From Gnetum montanum (taxonomy: Eukaryota > Streptophyta > Gnetopsida > Gnetales > Gnetaceae), in NCBI GenBank assembly GCA_015680685.1, contig MNCI01034323.1, forward strand, positions 353,240-417,239: DNA of 64,000 bases. The letters run 5' to 3'. A program made the translations under genes and the position numbers. Under the pieces are notes generated by a model. The model did not search any database and was not told the DNA's origin. It saw nothing but the letters and a program-made list of their open reading frames with translations. This document shows positions 34,501 to 47,004 of this stretch, piece after piece. Position 1 is the first letter of the stretch. Every line of letters begins with the position of its first letter.

Positions 34501-36346
34501 GTGAGGCACAATGGTTTCAACAATGGCCATTGCTATTTCAAAAGCTAAGTGTGACCAAATCATCACACTAAATAGATCAAGAACTCCCTTGCTCCTATCC
34601 TAATCCACTAAAAATGATTTTTCCACTTCATGTTAGGATGTGGAGTTTTGGGACTAGGCACATGAATGTAGCATAAGACACCTACTAGCTCTATAACAAC
34701 TGAGATGGGCTTCAAGAAGGCCCTATACCATCCAACACATAACTGTTACAACTTTGTGCAAACTAAAAATAAAACTTCATAATACAAACAAATTTACAAT
34801 CACCATGTCACATGAACATAACAACCTATGTCTACAACCAAATAACACTTCAACATGAAAATAACACTTATACCAAATGAAACAGTTCACACTTAATAGA
34901 AATGATAGTTTAAAATCAAAAGTGTAAAAATGATTGTTTATAACTAAAAGCATCAAATTGATAATTTGGAACCAAAAATGTAAAAGTAATAGTGTAGAAC
35001 TAAAAATTTCAATTTTCATGTTAAATTTCATGCTTAGAAAAAATCAAAACACAACCTAAGCCCATAAACCAAAATTTAATGGAATTAAACAACAACAACA
35101 TCAAAATTGTAGAGAATGACCATAGTAAATAGTAGAGAAAAATTATTAAAAAAATTTTAATTTAAACCAAAAAATCTCTAAAATCTTCCAAACATCTAAG
35201 AAAATTCCCAAGATCATGGGACATTGATGGAAAAACTTTTCCAAGGTTTCAACATTTCCCATCTTCATAGGGGTAAATGCATAATATCCTTAAGACCTTA
35301 ATTTCATGTGACTTTATGAAAACATCTATGAAAAATTAACCACTTAACAAAATTTGATGATCCTATAGCCATTGGAATTGTGAAATCATAAATAATAATC
35401 CCATAACAAGAAAAAATTAAAATTCTTAAACATTTTTCAAAAAAATTATAGAACTAACCTAACCATGGTTGTTCTAGCCAAAACCCCATTTCCCGTGAGT
35501 CAATGGAAATAGTTGCCAAAAATCAACCATTCATCCAAATTCAATGATTCCACCACCATTGGGATCCTTGAATAATGAATAAACACCCATAACCATAAAA
35601 CTCAAAAATTCATAACCGTTTACTATAGAAAAATTACAAAATTTACACTTGAAAACAACCAAAAATGGAAAATCCACTTAAAATAGCTTGACAAAAAAAA
35701 TCATAAAAATGTAACCATAAGGTGAAATTGAGTGGTTTAAAAATCTAATAGACCAGAAAATAGTAGGCAATAACCCTATATCCTTAAAATGTTTTTAAAA
35801 AAACCACACCCATAGCAAAAAAAATTCACAGGTGGCGTTGCTTTTTTGGATGGAAAAACTAGAAAACCCATGGAATTCATGGGAAATAGCATTTATTCCA
35901 CAATGAAAATAAAACCCAAAACCCAAGAAATGCAAAAAAATAAATAAAAATGACCTAAATCTACAATGGGATTTTTAGGAAATTCCAAACTAATGAAAGC
36001 ACACACTTAGATCTAAAAAATAAAATAAATAGAATAAACCCAATATATGGAATAGATGGAATAAATGGGAAAAATAGGTAAGGCTGTGTACCTAGGAATA
36101 AATGGTGGAGCCTTCTCCAATCCTAGGATGTGGGAGGTGTAACAGGCCATGAGTAGCTACATCTACCTCCTCCAAAGCAAGGTTCTTCATAGGTGTCTTC
36201 CTTCTCAACATACTACAAAAGATTGGTGTAGAGAATATTGGAAAATTTTGGAATTCTAACAATCCTAGGATGACTACGTAGGCATTGGTGGATGAATTAG
36301 ATGTGACTATGCTAGGTTTGCCAGTAGTGATAGGCACAAAGCTCAC

Positions 36347-39059
36347 AACTTAGGCAAAGAAACTAGGAAGTGATAGAACAACAATGATTTTTGCTAGTTT
36401 GCCAAGAAAAAATAACTTAAACCTAAGCGTCCATCTTGGAACCCTAGTTTTCATAAACAACTCCCACTACACTCAATGATAGAATTAGTACCTTAAACTA
36501 CCCTAGGTGGAAGAAGGTCATTCCATCCGAAATTTGCTAATCCCATGTTGGCGACACTAAGCGTTGAAAAAACAAGACAATCCCATGACTACGTTGGGAT
36601 TTTGGGCTACCAAGCTTAACTAAATTGGGGCTTGAACCCATGGGATCCTTGGGATAAGTTTCATATCCCATTTGCCTCCAAATCCTAATCCCCATTCCTC
36701 TACCCATGCTAAAAAACCTCATGACAAAGCTAGGTAAGTAAGTGTCGACATTCATGACAACTAAATTGCATAAGGCCTTAAGACTCATGTGAAAACTTAG
36801 TTTCCCATGTGACTATGCTAGCCTAGATCTAGACTACACTAGCCTAGTGTAGTTAAATGGAATATATAACCTTTTCCCAATTCCAAGAAATCCATTCACA
36901 TTGATCATTGATCCATGGAACCTCATACCTAAACTAGTAGTTAGGAGTTAGGATTGACAATCATTGGGTACTAGAATGACATCAAATCTTACCATAGACT
37001 GGATTTTTTGTCTGACTACAGTGGGAAATAGCATGACTATGCTAGCCTAGTGTAGTCAAGAATGGAATAGACCATTCCTAGCTCATCCAACCTGCAATCA
37101 ACTCCAATCATCCATGTCATCTTCCCAAACACTAGCCAGAGCTCATGGAAACCTCAAAACATGGCCAAATTCACAAAATTATGTAAAAAAACTAATTAAA
37201 ATTCATGACTACACTAGAGGAAGATTGTGACTACACTATCCTAGCATAGTCATAGGGTTTGTAGATGGGATTGATCATAGGAACCATGATAAGCCATCAA
37301 AAATTCACTTCATAGCCTTCACACCTCTCTAGGACCCCCCAATGACCTCATATTATTAAACAAGCAATAAAAAACCCTTTACAAATCCATCAAAATTCAT
37401 TTCCCATGGTTGACTATGCTAGGAACTGCATGACTATGCTAGGCCAACATAGTGACTAGTGGTGCCCAGCATAGACCATCTACAAACCTTAAAATAAGTC
37501 ATTTCCCAATCAAAACCACTTTCCAAGAACCTTAAAATCCAATAGAGCTAAAAAATAAGACAAAACGTACCAATTTTTTTCCCATTTGAAACATTTTCCA
37601 ACCCCAACTATGCTAGGGATTACATGACTATGCTAGGCCAACATAGTCACTGGTGGTGCCCAGCGTAGTTCATCTAAAATTGATCAAAACTTATCATAAA
37701 TAACTCAAATCCACTTTTGGAAAATCTTAGGATCCTACCAAAGCCTATTTTAAATATAAAACCCAATATTTTCCATTTCCCAAGTCTAACTATTGTAGAA
37801 TTTGCATGTCTACATTTGGCCATTGTAGTCACTAGTAGAGCCTAGCATAGTTCACTTGAAAAATATTAAAATTAACCTTAAAAAAGTTAAATTGATTTCC
37901 CAAGCCCTACTAGATCTTGCCAAGGCATAACACCTTGAAACATCAAGTCAAAAATCACCATTTATCAGTCCAAGCTTGCCAACTATGTTGAAATTTGCAT
38001 GAATACACTAGGCCAGTGTAGTCATTAGTAAAGCCTAGAGTAGTCCACTTGGAAAATGCCAAAACATGCTAGAAATAGTCAAAATTGACTCTAGGAAATA
38101 CCTAGAACCTTGTCGGAGCTTACTGAGACCTTAAAACCTTAGGAAATGAGCCAAAATTCATCTTTGTTCCACCATAAACCTCTTAATTATGCTAAGAATT
38201 GCATGCCTACACTGGGCTAGTGTAGTTAAGAGGTATTTGGCAATTCCAAGACCCAAGAAATCACCAAAACTACTAATTTTGATACTAAAACCTTAGCTAG
38301 CAGCACTAGTGACCCCGGGAGTCCATTAGCATGGTCGATTGAACAAAGAAACACATAAAAACTCATTTCCTATGCATGACTATGCTAGGGAGGCCTACGA
38401 CTATGCTGGCCTAGTCTAGTCATAATAGGAACCCATTTTGTGGCAACATGAACCAATAGTATACCACTTAAAATGGCTCAAAACTTACTTAGGAAGCCTA
38501 TAATCCTATTCCATTCCATCCAGCTGCAACTCCACTTTGTTTCAACCTTGAAAACACCCAATTTCACATTATTATGTAATCACCATGCATGAGTACCTTA
38601 GCCTAGTGTAGGCAAATGGGAAATGTTATAAACCCCACTTATGTTACCCAAATTCAACCTCCAAATAGCCAATTTAGTTCTCCAATGATTTTGCACTAAC
38701 TTAGGAAGCTAGCAAAGCCTTAAGACCAACCCTGAAATCCTAGTAATGCAATTATTTAATGTGCCTATGTTGGGGCTTACCATGATTACACTGGCCTAGT
38801 GTAGTCACCCATGGAAACATGATGTTGAAGCTTCTAGAAGGTGAAAACAGTGTCAAAACTTATCAATCTCTAGTACCAACCCACTGCACTAGCTGTTTGG
38901 ATCATCAAGAGTCCAAAAGTGACCATATTGAGCTTGGCAAACTACCCATCAATTTTGACTACGTTGGGGAATGGATGACTATGCTTGGCTAGCGTAGTCA
39001 CCAATAAAGCCTAGCATAGTCACAAAAAAAGTGTCAATTCTACCTCAAAATAGATCTAA
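36347..39059. repeat. Element A palindrome-rich stretch upstream of the antisense gene
   Basis: Beyond antisense exon 1, copies of a diffuse inverted motif recur every 80-250 bases for about 2.5 kb. They read gactatgctaggc, cagcatagtcac, gactacactagcc and tagtgtagtca, in both orientations and often as a facing pair (GACTATGCTAGG...CCAACATAGTCA). No coding frame is supported. By position this matches the promoter side of the antisense gene in element B, which carries GCGTA words instead. Confidence 0.65.
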
Positions 39060-39500
39060 AATGGCCCTCTCAAGTGCCCAAACTCCCGTGGTAAGCCTAC
39101 AGCCTCATACCATGGCCTACTAAGGCCTAAAACTAGTAAAATCTAACCTTGTTTGACTAGTATTGACCATTTTTTTACCACATGTATTCCAGTTTGATTG
39201 ATTTGACCTTGTTTCATGGTGTTTTAACTTGTTTTGATCTTGTTGAGAATTGTTGACCTTCATTACCATTAGTTGACCTCATCTAGCCTCTACATCACAT
39301 CAGTTTCATCACATTTACCTTCTTTTTCTATTATGGCCTGTTTTGACCCTTTTTTAGCCTTTTATTGGTGTTAAATGATGAATCTCGATCATCTCTAACC
39401 ATCATTTAACATCATGTAACCATGGTCAGCCAAGGCCTTAAACTGGCAACATGGCCCACTAAGGTCTAAAACTAAAATGTAACAATAGGTGACCATATTT
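39060..39500 (+). repeat. Element A second spacer repeat stretch
   Basis: Degenerate copies of the spacer unit are visible, such as aaggcctaaaactagtaaa (39120), aaggccttaaactggcaa (39433) and aaggtctaaaactaaaa (39460). In element B the corresponding arrays flank pol. Here there is one stretch and no pol. Confidence 0.5.
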
Positions 39501-41055
39501 GATCTTATACTACCCTTGGTGACCTCTATTGACAATGTTTTGCCATCAATTTACTTTTTTATCCACTTTTGATTTATTATTAGAGTATCTTGCATTGTTT
39601 TGACATTGTTTTAATAATTTTATTACACAGGTGCCACTTGATGTGCTTATGTTTTCATGTAGGATTAAGCTAGGAAGATGAGGAAGTGAACTCAACTAGC
39701 CTTAAAGCCTAAATAAATCCCTCTCATGATGTTGTTAGACCAAGTTGAGCTTAAATATTCAAAAATTGAACTCAAAATCATCATACTATATAGCCATAAC
39801 ACTTTGAAGTAGCTTGATAACCACTAAACTTAAAGCTAGAAACATCATGGAGGATCCCTTAGTCAAAACTCTCATCTAGACTGTGATGGTGGGGAGAAAG
39901 CACTTGAAACCAAGTTCCTCACTAGACCTTAAGCCTACTCATGACATCATCAAACACTTGTAATGCAACATTAAAGCCATCATATTGTCCTGATTACATA
40001 TAACACTCACATTTTTTCTTTTAGTGTTGTTTACCATTGTTGGTAGGCTGTAACAAATGATTGATGCTAACGATTTTGATGGTCTACAATAAGCAAGCTT
40101 GCATGATCTCTCTCTCCCTTTGTTTATCACAATGAATGAACTGCAATCTTTGTAACATGTGATGCACATTGCATAAATAAATATCTCCATGTTGTAATGA
40201 TAATGGTGACCCATTATGACCCAGTTTTTTGGGTTTCTAGTGTGGCCTTATGCATTGTATTGTAACAACATGACTTCTTGGTTTGGTTTTCTTGTTCTCT
40301 TGGAGTTGGGATTATTGGATGAAGCCTAGAGTCATCGTGAAGCTACAACTCATCATGGCAGCAAGTTATCATGTGACCTTGATGTGTAAGATTTGGTGAG
40401 TTTGTCCTACTATACCAAGACTGCTTATTCCACATCATTACCATTACCACACCTTGAGCCAAACCCCATAGCCTATTTATAACCTTTCTCATCTCAATAA
40501 CAATGATGACCTATATTTGAAATTCATGCATTATGGCCATATGACATTCCTACATTATGCTCCACAATTAAGTCTGTTGAAATGTAACACATCTCATCAA
40601 ATGGAAAAACCATTAGGTCCATTGAATGTAACACATCTTGTTTGATGGGAACCAATGGCTTCAAAAATGCAGAGGAGCCTAATGTCCAAAGAAACATTGG
40701 ATTAAGGTGTTGGTTCCTCAAACACATTTCCAAGTGATCAACACTACAAATGATGAAGTGCCAAGACCACATTGATTAAACAAAGTGTCATTGCCATGAA
40801 TGTAACCAGGATGTCAACATTTGAAATTCATTGTTAGCCCTCATGACCATCTCTTTTTAGCTAAATACTACCTTTATCTTCTATGACCTTATCATAACCT
40901 TATTCCATCATCATCACAAGCACTCTTTGACATGATTTGACATTACTAAATCAAGTGTAGAGAGGGAATGTTGGTGATGGACCTACACTGGTGTTTTGCA
41001 TTCTTTGTCAATGTCTCTTAAGTCAATCCTCCAAATATCAACAAAGAGGGACCAA
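39501..41055 (+). other. Element A 3' non-coding region and polypurine tract
   Basis: No pol motif is present. The last 100 bases align with element B's 3' end, and the polypurine tract ACAAAGAGGGACCAA ends at 41055. Minus-strand open frames at 39939-40214 and 40524-40772 show no domain. Confidence 0.65.
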
Positions 41056-42608
41056 TGAAATACCATCAAAAATTCATGTTGCAAATTGTAACCTTCATTT
41101 CCTAACTTGAGGTAATATTTTATTGTAAATGTAAGATTTGTAGTCCATGAGCTACAATCTTACATACTTTAACTTTTTGGGGCTAAAAAATGTCTCAAAA
41201 GTTGTTATTGCATCACTTCCAAAGTGGAAAATGTTACCTCACATCTATATTTGGGGTTGGGAATGTTGAAAATGCCTTGGGAATAGCAAAAATTAACATT
41301 TTCATAGGTTTTTGTAGAGGTATAGCCTCAACTACGCTAAAACCATCTACTCCTTAGTGTAGATGGAATTGATGGAATTTTTCATTTCCACTCGAGTGTA
41401 GTCACCACCAAAACCAAGCAAAGATGTAGCATTGGAATTGTTGGGATTTTCCATTTTTTGGAATTAGTGGAATTTTCCATTTTGGGATTGGTGAAATTTT
41501 CCATTTCTATTTCCATTTTCCATTTTCTCAATAGTGGCTAGCGTAGTCACCCCAAGTCTTCAACAGTTACAACATGGCTAGCATAGACATCAAGTTCACC
41601 ATCAATTCTATTAATTCTAAAAATTTCATCATTTTTATAGTTTCCAATATTTTCCATAGTTTTCAATATTTTCCAACAACTTTAGTATAGTCCACGAAGG
41701 CCAACATAGTTGAGATGGTGTCAACATAGTCACAAAAGTCTATTTACTATTTATAGTAAATAGATGCGCTTTGGTGGCTACGGTTTCTTTCAAACTTACT
41801 ATAAATCATAACTGCGCTAAGAATTGTAACTGTTATAACTTGCAAATTGACATCAATCTGTCAATAGTCATGAAAATGATGTAGAAGCCCCAAAAATAGT
41901 AATTCCATGCCTATATAAACCCAATGTAGAAACCTTATTCTAGTACCACCACTTTTGGCATAACAGCACCATAACTTATTCCATAGCTTGAAAGCACTTT
42001 GCAACCAAGAGTCTTGTAACCTTGCAACCTCTTTGGAAAAATACTCATATTTATGCTAGGCATAGAGACTCCCAACATGGTATCATGACACCAAAGGTAG
42101 AATACCATTATGGCCATATTGCTAATTCTAGTGGAAACTAGTGTAGATTTGTTGGAAATTGGACTTGGGAATCATCCAAGTCATGGAGTTTCAAGTGTAG
42201 ACCATAGGCTCCAATAGACTTCAAGCTCCTTCAAATGACTTCTTGTGCAGTTAGCATAAAACCTATACTTTTTGAACTTGCCACTTTATTTTCCATTTCA
42301 ATAAAGTTGTACATTATTATGCAAATCTAATTTCATGTTTTCATTTTTGTGTCTTTTTCCATTTTGAATCTACAATTTTCATTCCCGTTTTCATTTCCAT
42401 TTTCATTTACATTTACATTTTTATTTATATTTATGTTTATGTTTACATCATCATTTTACACTTTTGTAATTCCCTGGGTGATCAACTAGACCATCTAGGG
42501 CACCTTGAATCCCATTTATAAAGGTCCTTTGGATTCAAGGTTAAAACTATTTTGATGCCTAGGATATTCTGGTTTCCATTCTAGCAACTGAGTTTTCCAG
42601 GTCCAACA
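41056..42608 (+). repeat. Element A 3' LTR
   Basis: It begins TGAAATACCATC after the polypurine tract and ends CCAACA at 42608. Its 3' tail (42475-42608) aligns with the end of element F's LTR (TGGTTTCCATTCTAGC against TGTTTCCCTTCTAGC). A TATATAAA box is at 41912-41919. Upstream are ctagcgtagtcacc-type words, and at about 41440-41530 a run of ATTTTCCATTT repeats. No matching 5' LTR was found upstream of 5780. Confidence 0.72.
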
Positions 42609-43745
42609 AAAAATGATAAAAATTTGACTAATTTGGAGCTACAAATACTACAATGGCTGATTTGTGGTAATGGGGAAAGGTTTGTTTTGATTTGTCTTTG
42701 ATTTTTAGAGGGTTTCATTAGAACATTTTAAAACTTCTTTCTACTTTGTATTTAGTCTTTAACAAAATCATGTTTGAAAAACATGTCTTTAGTGAGGTGC
42801 AACTATAAACAAATTGTTGTTGTTCAAATCATCATGTAAGGTTTTCTTTTCTTAGAAGCAATTTTTATTTGCTCTATTTTTATTTTTATGAATTTAGTTG
42901 CATGTTTCAAGCTATAGAAATAGAATTTCACTATTGGACAAATCGATTTTTTGGTGAGTCTTTGTACCTTTTTAATAATACTTTTTTGGTATTGATTGAA
43001 ATTTTGAATGGTGGGTTTTAGCAATTATACAGCTAGGAGGGCAACTCTCAAATCCTATACGTATCTTTAAATTTTGGTTTTTGCATACAAGAATTGGGAT
43101 ATCTTTAAATTCTAGTTTTTGCATAGAGGACTAAGAATTTGTAGTAAACTAATAAACCTCTATGTGTCTTTTCAAGATGTGCAATAGTTGGAAAAATTGT
43201 AAGCAATTTTCTAAATTGACTAAAACAAGCAACTAAAGAAATCAAACTAATTTATCAGACTTTGCAACTTTATAATTCCACATGTATTATCTCCAAGAGT
43301 ATTTGTTTTTATTGGATTGGATTTGTTAGACATGTTGGATGCCTGATTACCTTCGGAAAAACTCTAGAATCATGAAATTTTCTTGGGGTTCAATCTCATA
43401 GCCATTTTTTGTTGGATTAATTTAACTAAAAAATCTCTTTAGTTGCATTTTGCTTAGGATTTCTTCCATAATTCTAGGCATTAAATATCCATTGTTTTCA
43501 AATTATTTTTTCTTTACACATGCTAGTAATTTTCTTTTAAATAGCTTTGGTAGAGAAAAATCATCAAAATAGGTATTTTTATTAGAATTTTAATCCTTGC
43601 TCCTATTTTTGGGTGTAAGATAATTTCCTATAGCAAAAACTAGGAATTAGGATTCAACACACTTAACTATGTTAGTTGCTTAATGATGGGCAAAGAAATG
43701 CATATGTTGCCAATGGAAAACTAGAGCCTAGAATCAAGTCATAAT
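42609..43745. other. Unassigned AT-rich sequence between elements A and E
   Basis: A short imperfect direct repeat (tatctttaaattttggtttttgcata, about 43063 and 43100) is present. No gene or transposon motif is recognised. Confidence 0.4.
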
Positions 43746-43783
43746 TGTTAGAGATGTGAAGACAAAATCTATAGTTAACTTAT

Positions 43784-44395
43784 TGATGGGATGTGATATT
43801 GCATACGAGATATCGCGACTGTCGCGATATCGCATCCCTCACGATATCGCGTACACGATATCACGGTGCGCTGTCATATCTATAAATAAGAGGCGGCTCT
43901 CCCTTGTTTCCTCATCCTAGGCTAGACAGTAGGGAAACTCTGGTAGATTGATCACTCTAGAGATAGAATATTTTCCATGTGCCCGTAGTAGGAGTCCTAA
44001 AGTGAACGGATCTTTATTCGAGCAAACATTGTACCTGAACACAAGTTTGTGNNNNNNNNNNNNNNNNNNAGTTCAGGGTGTGTACGGTAAGTGGGAATGG
44101 ATGCTAACACTAGGTAATTTAGACTTAGTTCATTAGTTAGAGTTAGTTATTAGTTTCTCAACCCTTTACCTTGTTAGCATAGGAGACAAAAATATAAAAA
44201 GCTATAAAAATCATATACCTTAGACTTACTTAACCATACACCATGACAACTACAAGTAAGTCTGGGAAGACAATGAATGATTAACCCTAAGTGTTCCACG
44301 GGCGTGTAGGCACTTAGCCTGCAGAGTTCGACCAGATCGCACATGCTACGCTCATATTCGTATGGTTGAGTGTAGGGGTATCTCGCCACTCATCA
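43784..44395 (+). repeat. Element C 5' LTR with assembly gap
   Basis: TATAAATA is at 43881-43888. U3 (43790-43870) carries GCGATATCGC-type palindromes. The 17 N at about 44053-44069 stand for roughly 230 bases present in the 3' LTR (about 50146-50375). Confidence 0.9.
43790..43870. repeat. GATATC-centred palindrome cluster in the element C promoter
   Basis: Five or six copies of GATATCGC/GCGATATC words lie within about 80 bases just upstream of the TATA box at 43881, including a facing pair around TACGAGATATCGCG. Corresponding clusters lie at 49880-49960, 9200-9265 and 31440-31520. Confidence 0.82.
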
Positions 44396-44396
44396 T

Positions 44397-44414
44397 TGGC
44401 ACCGTTGCCGGGGA
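44397..44414 (+). promoter_or_regulatory. Element C primer-binding site (tRNA-Asp)
   Basis: TGGCACCGTTGCCGGGGA starts two bases after the LTR. It matches the complement of the plant tRNA-Asp 3' end at 17 of 18 positions, as in Athila-type elements. Confidence 0.85.
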
Positions 44415-44534
44415 CTAAGTGTTTGTGTGCTAAATAGAACATAGGATATCACTCACATTGTTGGGAGCCTAAACGAACCTTTAGGTTAATGAAAAGGAAA
44501 ATTATATAATGGTAAAATTAGCACACCGATAACA

Positions 44535-46955
44535 ATGTCTTCTTCTAACAAAAGCAACTCACCACCTAGGGATAATACAAGAAACAGTTGGCAATCAAAA
44601 ACACATAACCAAAATCAGCCAAGTCCTCAAAAATACCGAATAGTCTATACTCATCCTGATGAGTATATTCCAAACTTTACCTTTACCCTCCATCAAGACA
44701 AACAGCTGCGATGGAGAGATTTGCAAGGTAACATAGTATTACCTCCAGACCGATCAATCCCTAGCATGCTCCTCTGTGCTTTGGCATGGATAGGCATGAC
44801 AGAATTATATGCTGAATATGTTGCTGAAGATTTTGACATGAGGGATTATCATCCCATAGAAGCACAACGTATCAGGGACTCACGGCAGGAGAGCCAACAT
44901 ACACTATTGAAGGGAAAATGCCCGCACGTCCTTAGCGAAATAGGAGATGATGAACCCATTATAATAGGTTCTCTATCAAATGATGTTCCCCCTCCTAACG
45001 ATGGTGAGGAGGTGGGGTAACAGAACCCACACTCAACGATACATAACACTGGTTCTGATCCTCGTGAATGCCAACTATTCATAGAGGGAACAACAACTCA
45101 TGATAAGGACGGGCACTTAGATCGTCATCACGATTGGGGCCGTAGAAGCCAAAGAGAAGGTAGGAAGCATCATCATGGCGATGGTTCTCCTTCTTCTTCT
45201 TCTTCATCTCATCACTCACCCTCTCCTTCCACCTTTGGGTGCCAGCCACCATGAACATAACGATGAGGATAGAGGTAGGAAAAATGAAAGACCTCGACGA
45301 GAGAGTTGAGAGAGAGGACAAGGGCATGAAAAAAGGGAAAGTAGGGAACAATGAAGACATCATAGGTGTCATGAAAGAGATGATCATGACGAGCCTCTAC
45401 TTGCCACTTGAAGTATGATCGATATAATGGAGGTAGTAAGAATTCCAACAAGGCATTTAAAAGATAGCCGGATCAAGTGTTTAGACATGAACAATATCCC
45501 ACGCTTTGAGGGGGAATACAAAGCTGATCTACAGCATCATTTACAGGAATTCCACGATGCTTGCGCCTTTCAGAACATAGAGAACGAGTGGAAGAAACTA
45601 AAGTTTTTTCCCAAGAGACTCACCAAAGAAGCAGAGAGTTGGTACTGGTCCTTAGAAATGGAAACCATCAGGAGGTGGAGTACGATGTTAGAACTCTTCA
45701 ACGATAAATATCAGACATACTCCAGAGTGTCTAACTTGCGTAAGCAGATCCAAGGATGGAAGCAAGGTACTCATGAACCCTTGGATGCTACCATGGGCTG
45801 CTACTACGTATTGTTACATTGTTGCCCGGGCCATGGATATGCTCAACGAGATCAACTTTGCCACATCGTAGATGTGCTCAGACATGAGACGAGGAGAACC
45901 CTTGGGACTTATGCCCAAGGGAGACTATCAGAACTTAGAGCCCATGATGTTCATCACTTGTTGGAACAAGTAGCAAAAGAAGAAGATGAACTATGAAAAA
46001 GAGAGAGTGTAGAAGAATATAACCGTGATCCCTCCCTTTGGAAAAAGGGAGTGAAATTTTGCGATGAAGAGGATGAGTCACCACTCGAAGAGTTGGTGAA
46101 CAGAAAAACCTTGCCGATTCAAAAACTAACAATAGAAGTATCGGCTAAGATGGATCAATTGTGGGATTCCTTAGACTCCAGACTTGAAACTATCTTGAAA
46201 ATTGTAGAGGAGTCTAAGGAGGAATGAAGTAGTGACAAAGGTAAGACAAAGTAGAGAAATTCAGGCCCTGCACATAACAAGGCTAAGGGGAAAATTACTA
46301 TCTTCGATGAAGTTGTTGATTCAGACATAGAAGATGATGGTGGATGTGAGATCTACCATTATGATCATCCCAAAGGGTGTTGTCCAATCATCTCACATTT
46401 ACAGGAGTCTGGGGTGTATGCACTTAATCCGAGACTTAACCAACGGCAGACACCCTGAAGGCTACCTTATCCTCAAGCTAACCTAAGATAGTTCCACCAA
46501 CCATTAATGTGCTATCCAAGTGGAACTCCACCACAACCCATTGGACAACATCAGCAGTGAAAATACCCACAATCATGGGGGATGCCACCACCGAAACAAC
46601 AATACCCTTACCGGCAACCTGATCCTTATGACTATTATGTGCAGCAGTTGGTTTCTCCAAGTGACTCTATAAGTCACAAAACTCCCCAATGTTACTACCA
46701 AGTTCGGGAGTACTTTAGGAGGACTCCTTCTCCTCCAGGAGGCACCCCACATAATTACCATCCTCCAACTCCATCTACACCTCTTCCACCTGTAGTTCCC
46801 ATACAACCTGCTCCAACAATGCAAGGGAAACTCCCTACTCAACCACAACAACGTAATGCTACGAGAGTTGTAAACATTCAACCCACTGCTGGTTCTGACA
46901 ACTATAAAAAGATAATACCTTTCTTCAGAACCAAAAGCCTAGACAAGCTCTCATA
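44535..46955 (+). pseudogene. Element C gag, broken by stops and frameshifts
   Basis: The ATG at 44535 (TTG-coded in some readings upstream is not needed) gives MSSSNKSNSPP. A 161-codon N-terminal block ends at 45018, followed by an Arg/Ser/His-rich linker out of frame. From 45415 a gag core runs to 45994: IPRFEGEYKADLQHHLQEF, ESWYWSLEMETIRRWSTM, FNDKYQ, RTLGTYAQGRLSEL, HHLLEQVAKEEDEL, then TGA. The frame continues with VKFCDEEDESPLEELV and VSAKMDQLWDSLDSR. A Pro/Gln/Tyr-rich tail (46582-46954) ends at a stop before the protease. The domain is typical of plant gypsy gag by its WYW and RTLG patterns. It is non-functional as written. Confidence 0.82.
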
Positions 46956-47004
46956 ACAACAAGCGGTTGAGTCCACAACCACTCCTCCACCATCTAACAC
47001 TTCG

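Larger units (their letters stand above)
7964..36346 (-). pseudogene. Element A copy of the antisense NIF-like/coiled-coil gene, split by element D
   Basis: Minus-strand exons match the antisense gene of element B in order. Exon 1 ends at 36093, with HPRIGEG before the donor. Exon 2 is 34722-34285: VVIELVGVL, VMIWSH, then DNTLLVGHR and FQNPPSTIY, an FCP1/NIF-like fold. Exon 3 is about 34189-33919. Exon 4 is 33743 to about 32700 (NEFTFNDLFGIPNEG; AQDPLEGVVKLVSIT). Exon 5, acidic, is 32580-32392, and exon 6 is 32291-32153. Exon 7 runs from 32013 (PKLRWDPN) to 31526 and resumes at 8458-8126. Exon 8 is 8038-7964. GT donors and AG acceptors are visible at most joints. In-frame stops occur, and element D lies inside exon 7. 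Catalytic Asp residues of the HAD fold are missing. It is a dead copy, but it proves the gene is older than element B's insertion. Confidence 0.72.
5780..42608 (+). mobile_element. Element A: 5'-truncated, pol-less Tat-like Ty3/gypsy element (host of nested D and B)
   Basis: Reading plus-strand, the order is: gag C-terminus and protease (5790-7023), a spacer with short repeats (7280-7600), an antisense gene (exons from 36346 down to 7964), a palindrome-rich stretch (36540-39050), a second repeat spacer (39060-39500), non-coding sequence, a polypurine tract ending at 41055, and a 3' LTR (41056-42608). Element D at 8459-31525 is a later insertion. The parts flanking D join into one homologous antisense gene, which shows that they belong together. 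The 5' LTR, primer site and most of gag are missing. No RT, RNase H or integrase motif exists anywhere between 31526 and 41055, so this copy could not replicate alone. It is related to B and F by protease sequence, antisense gene and the LTR/polypurine junction. Confidence 0.75.

Noticed and set aside
44174-44389. Minus-strand frames in the C and D LTRs (also 50460-50690)
   Set aside because: They lie in LTR sequence, vary in length between copies, and show no domain.
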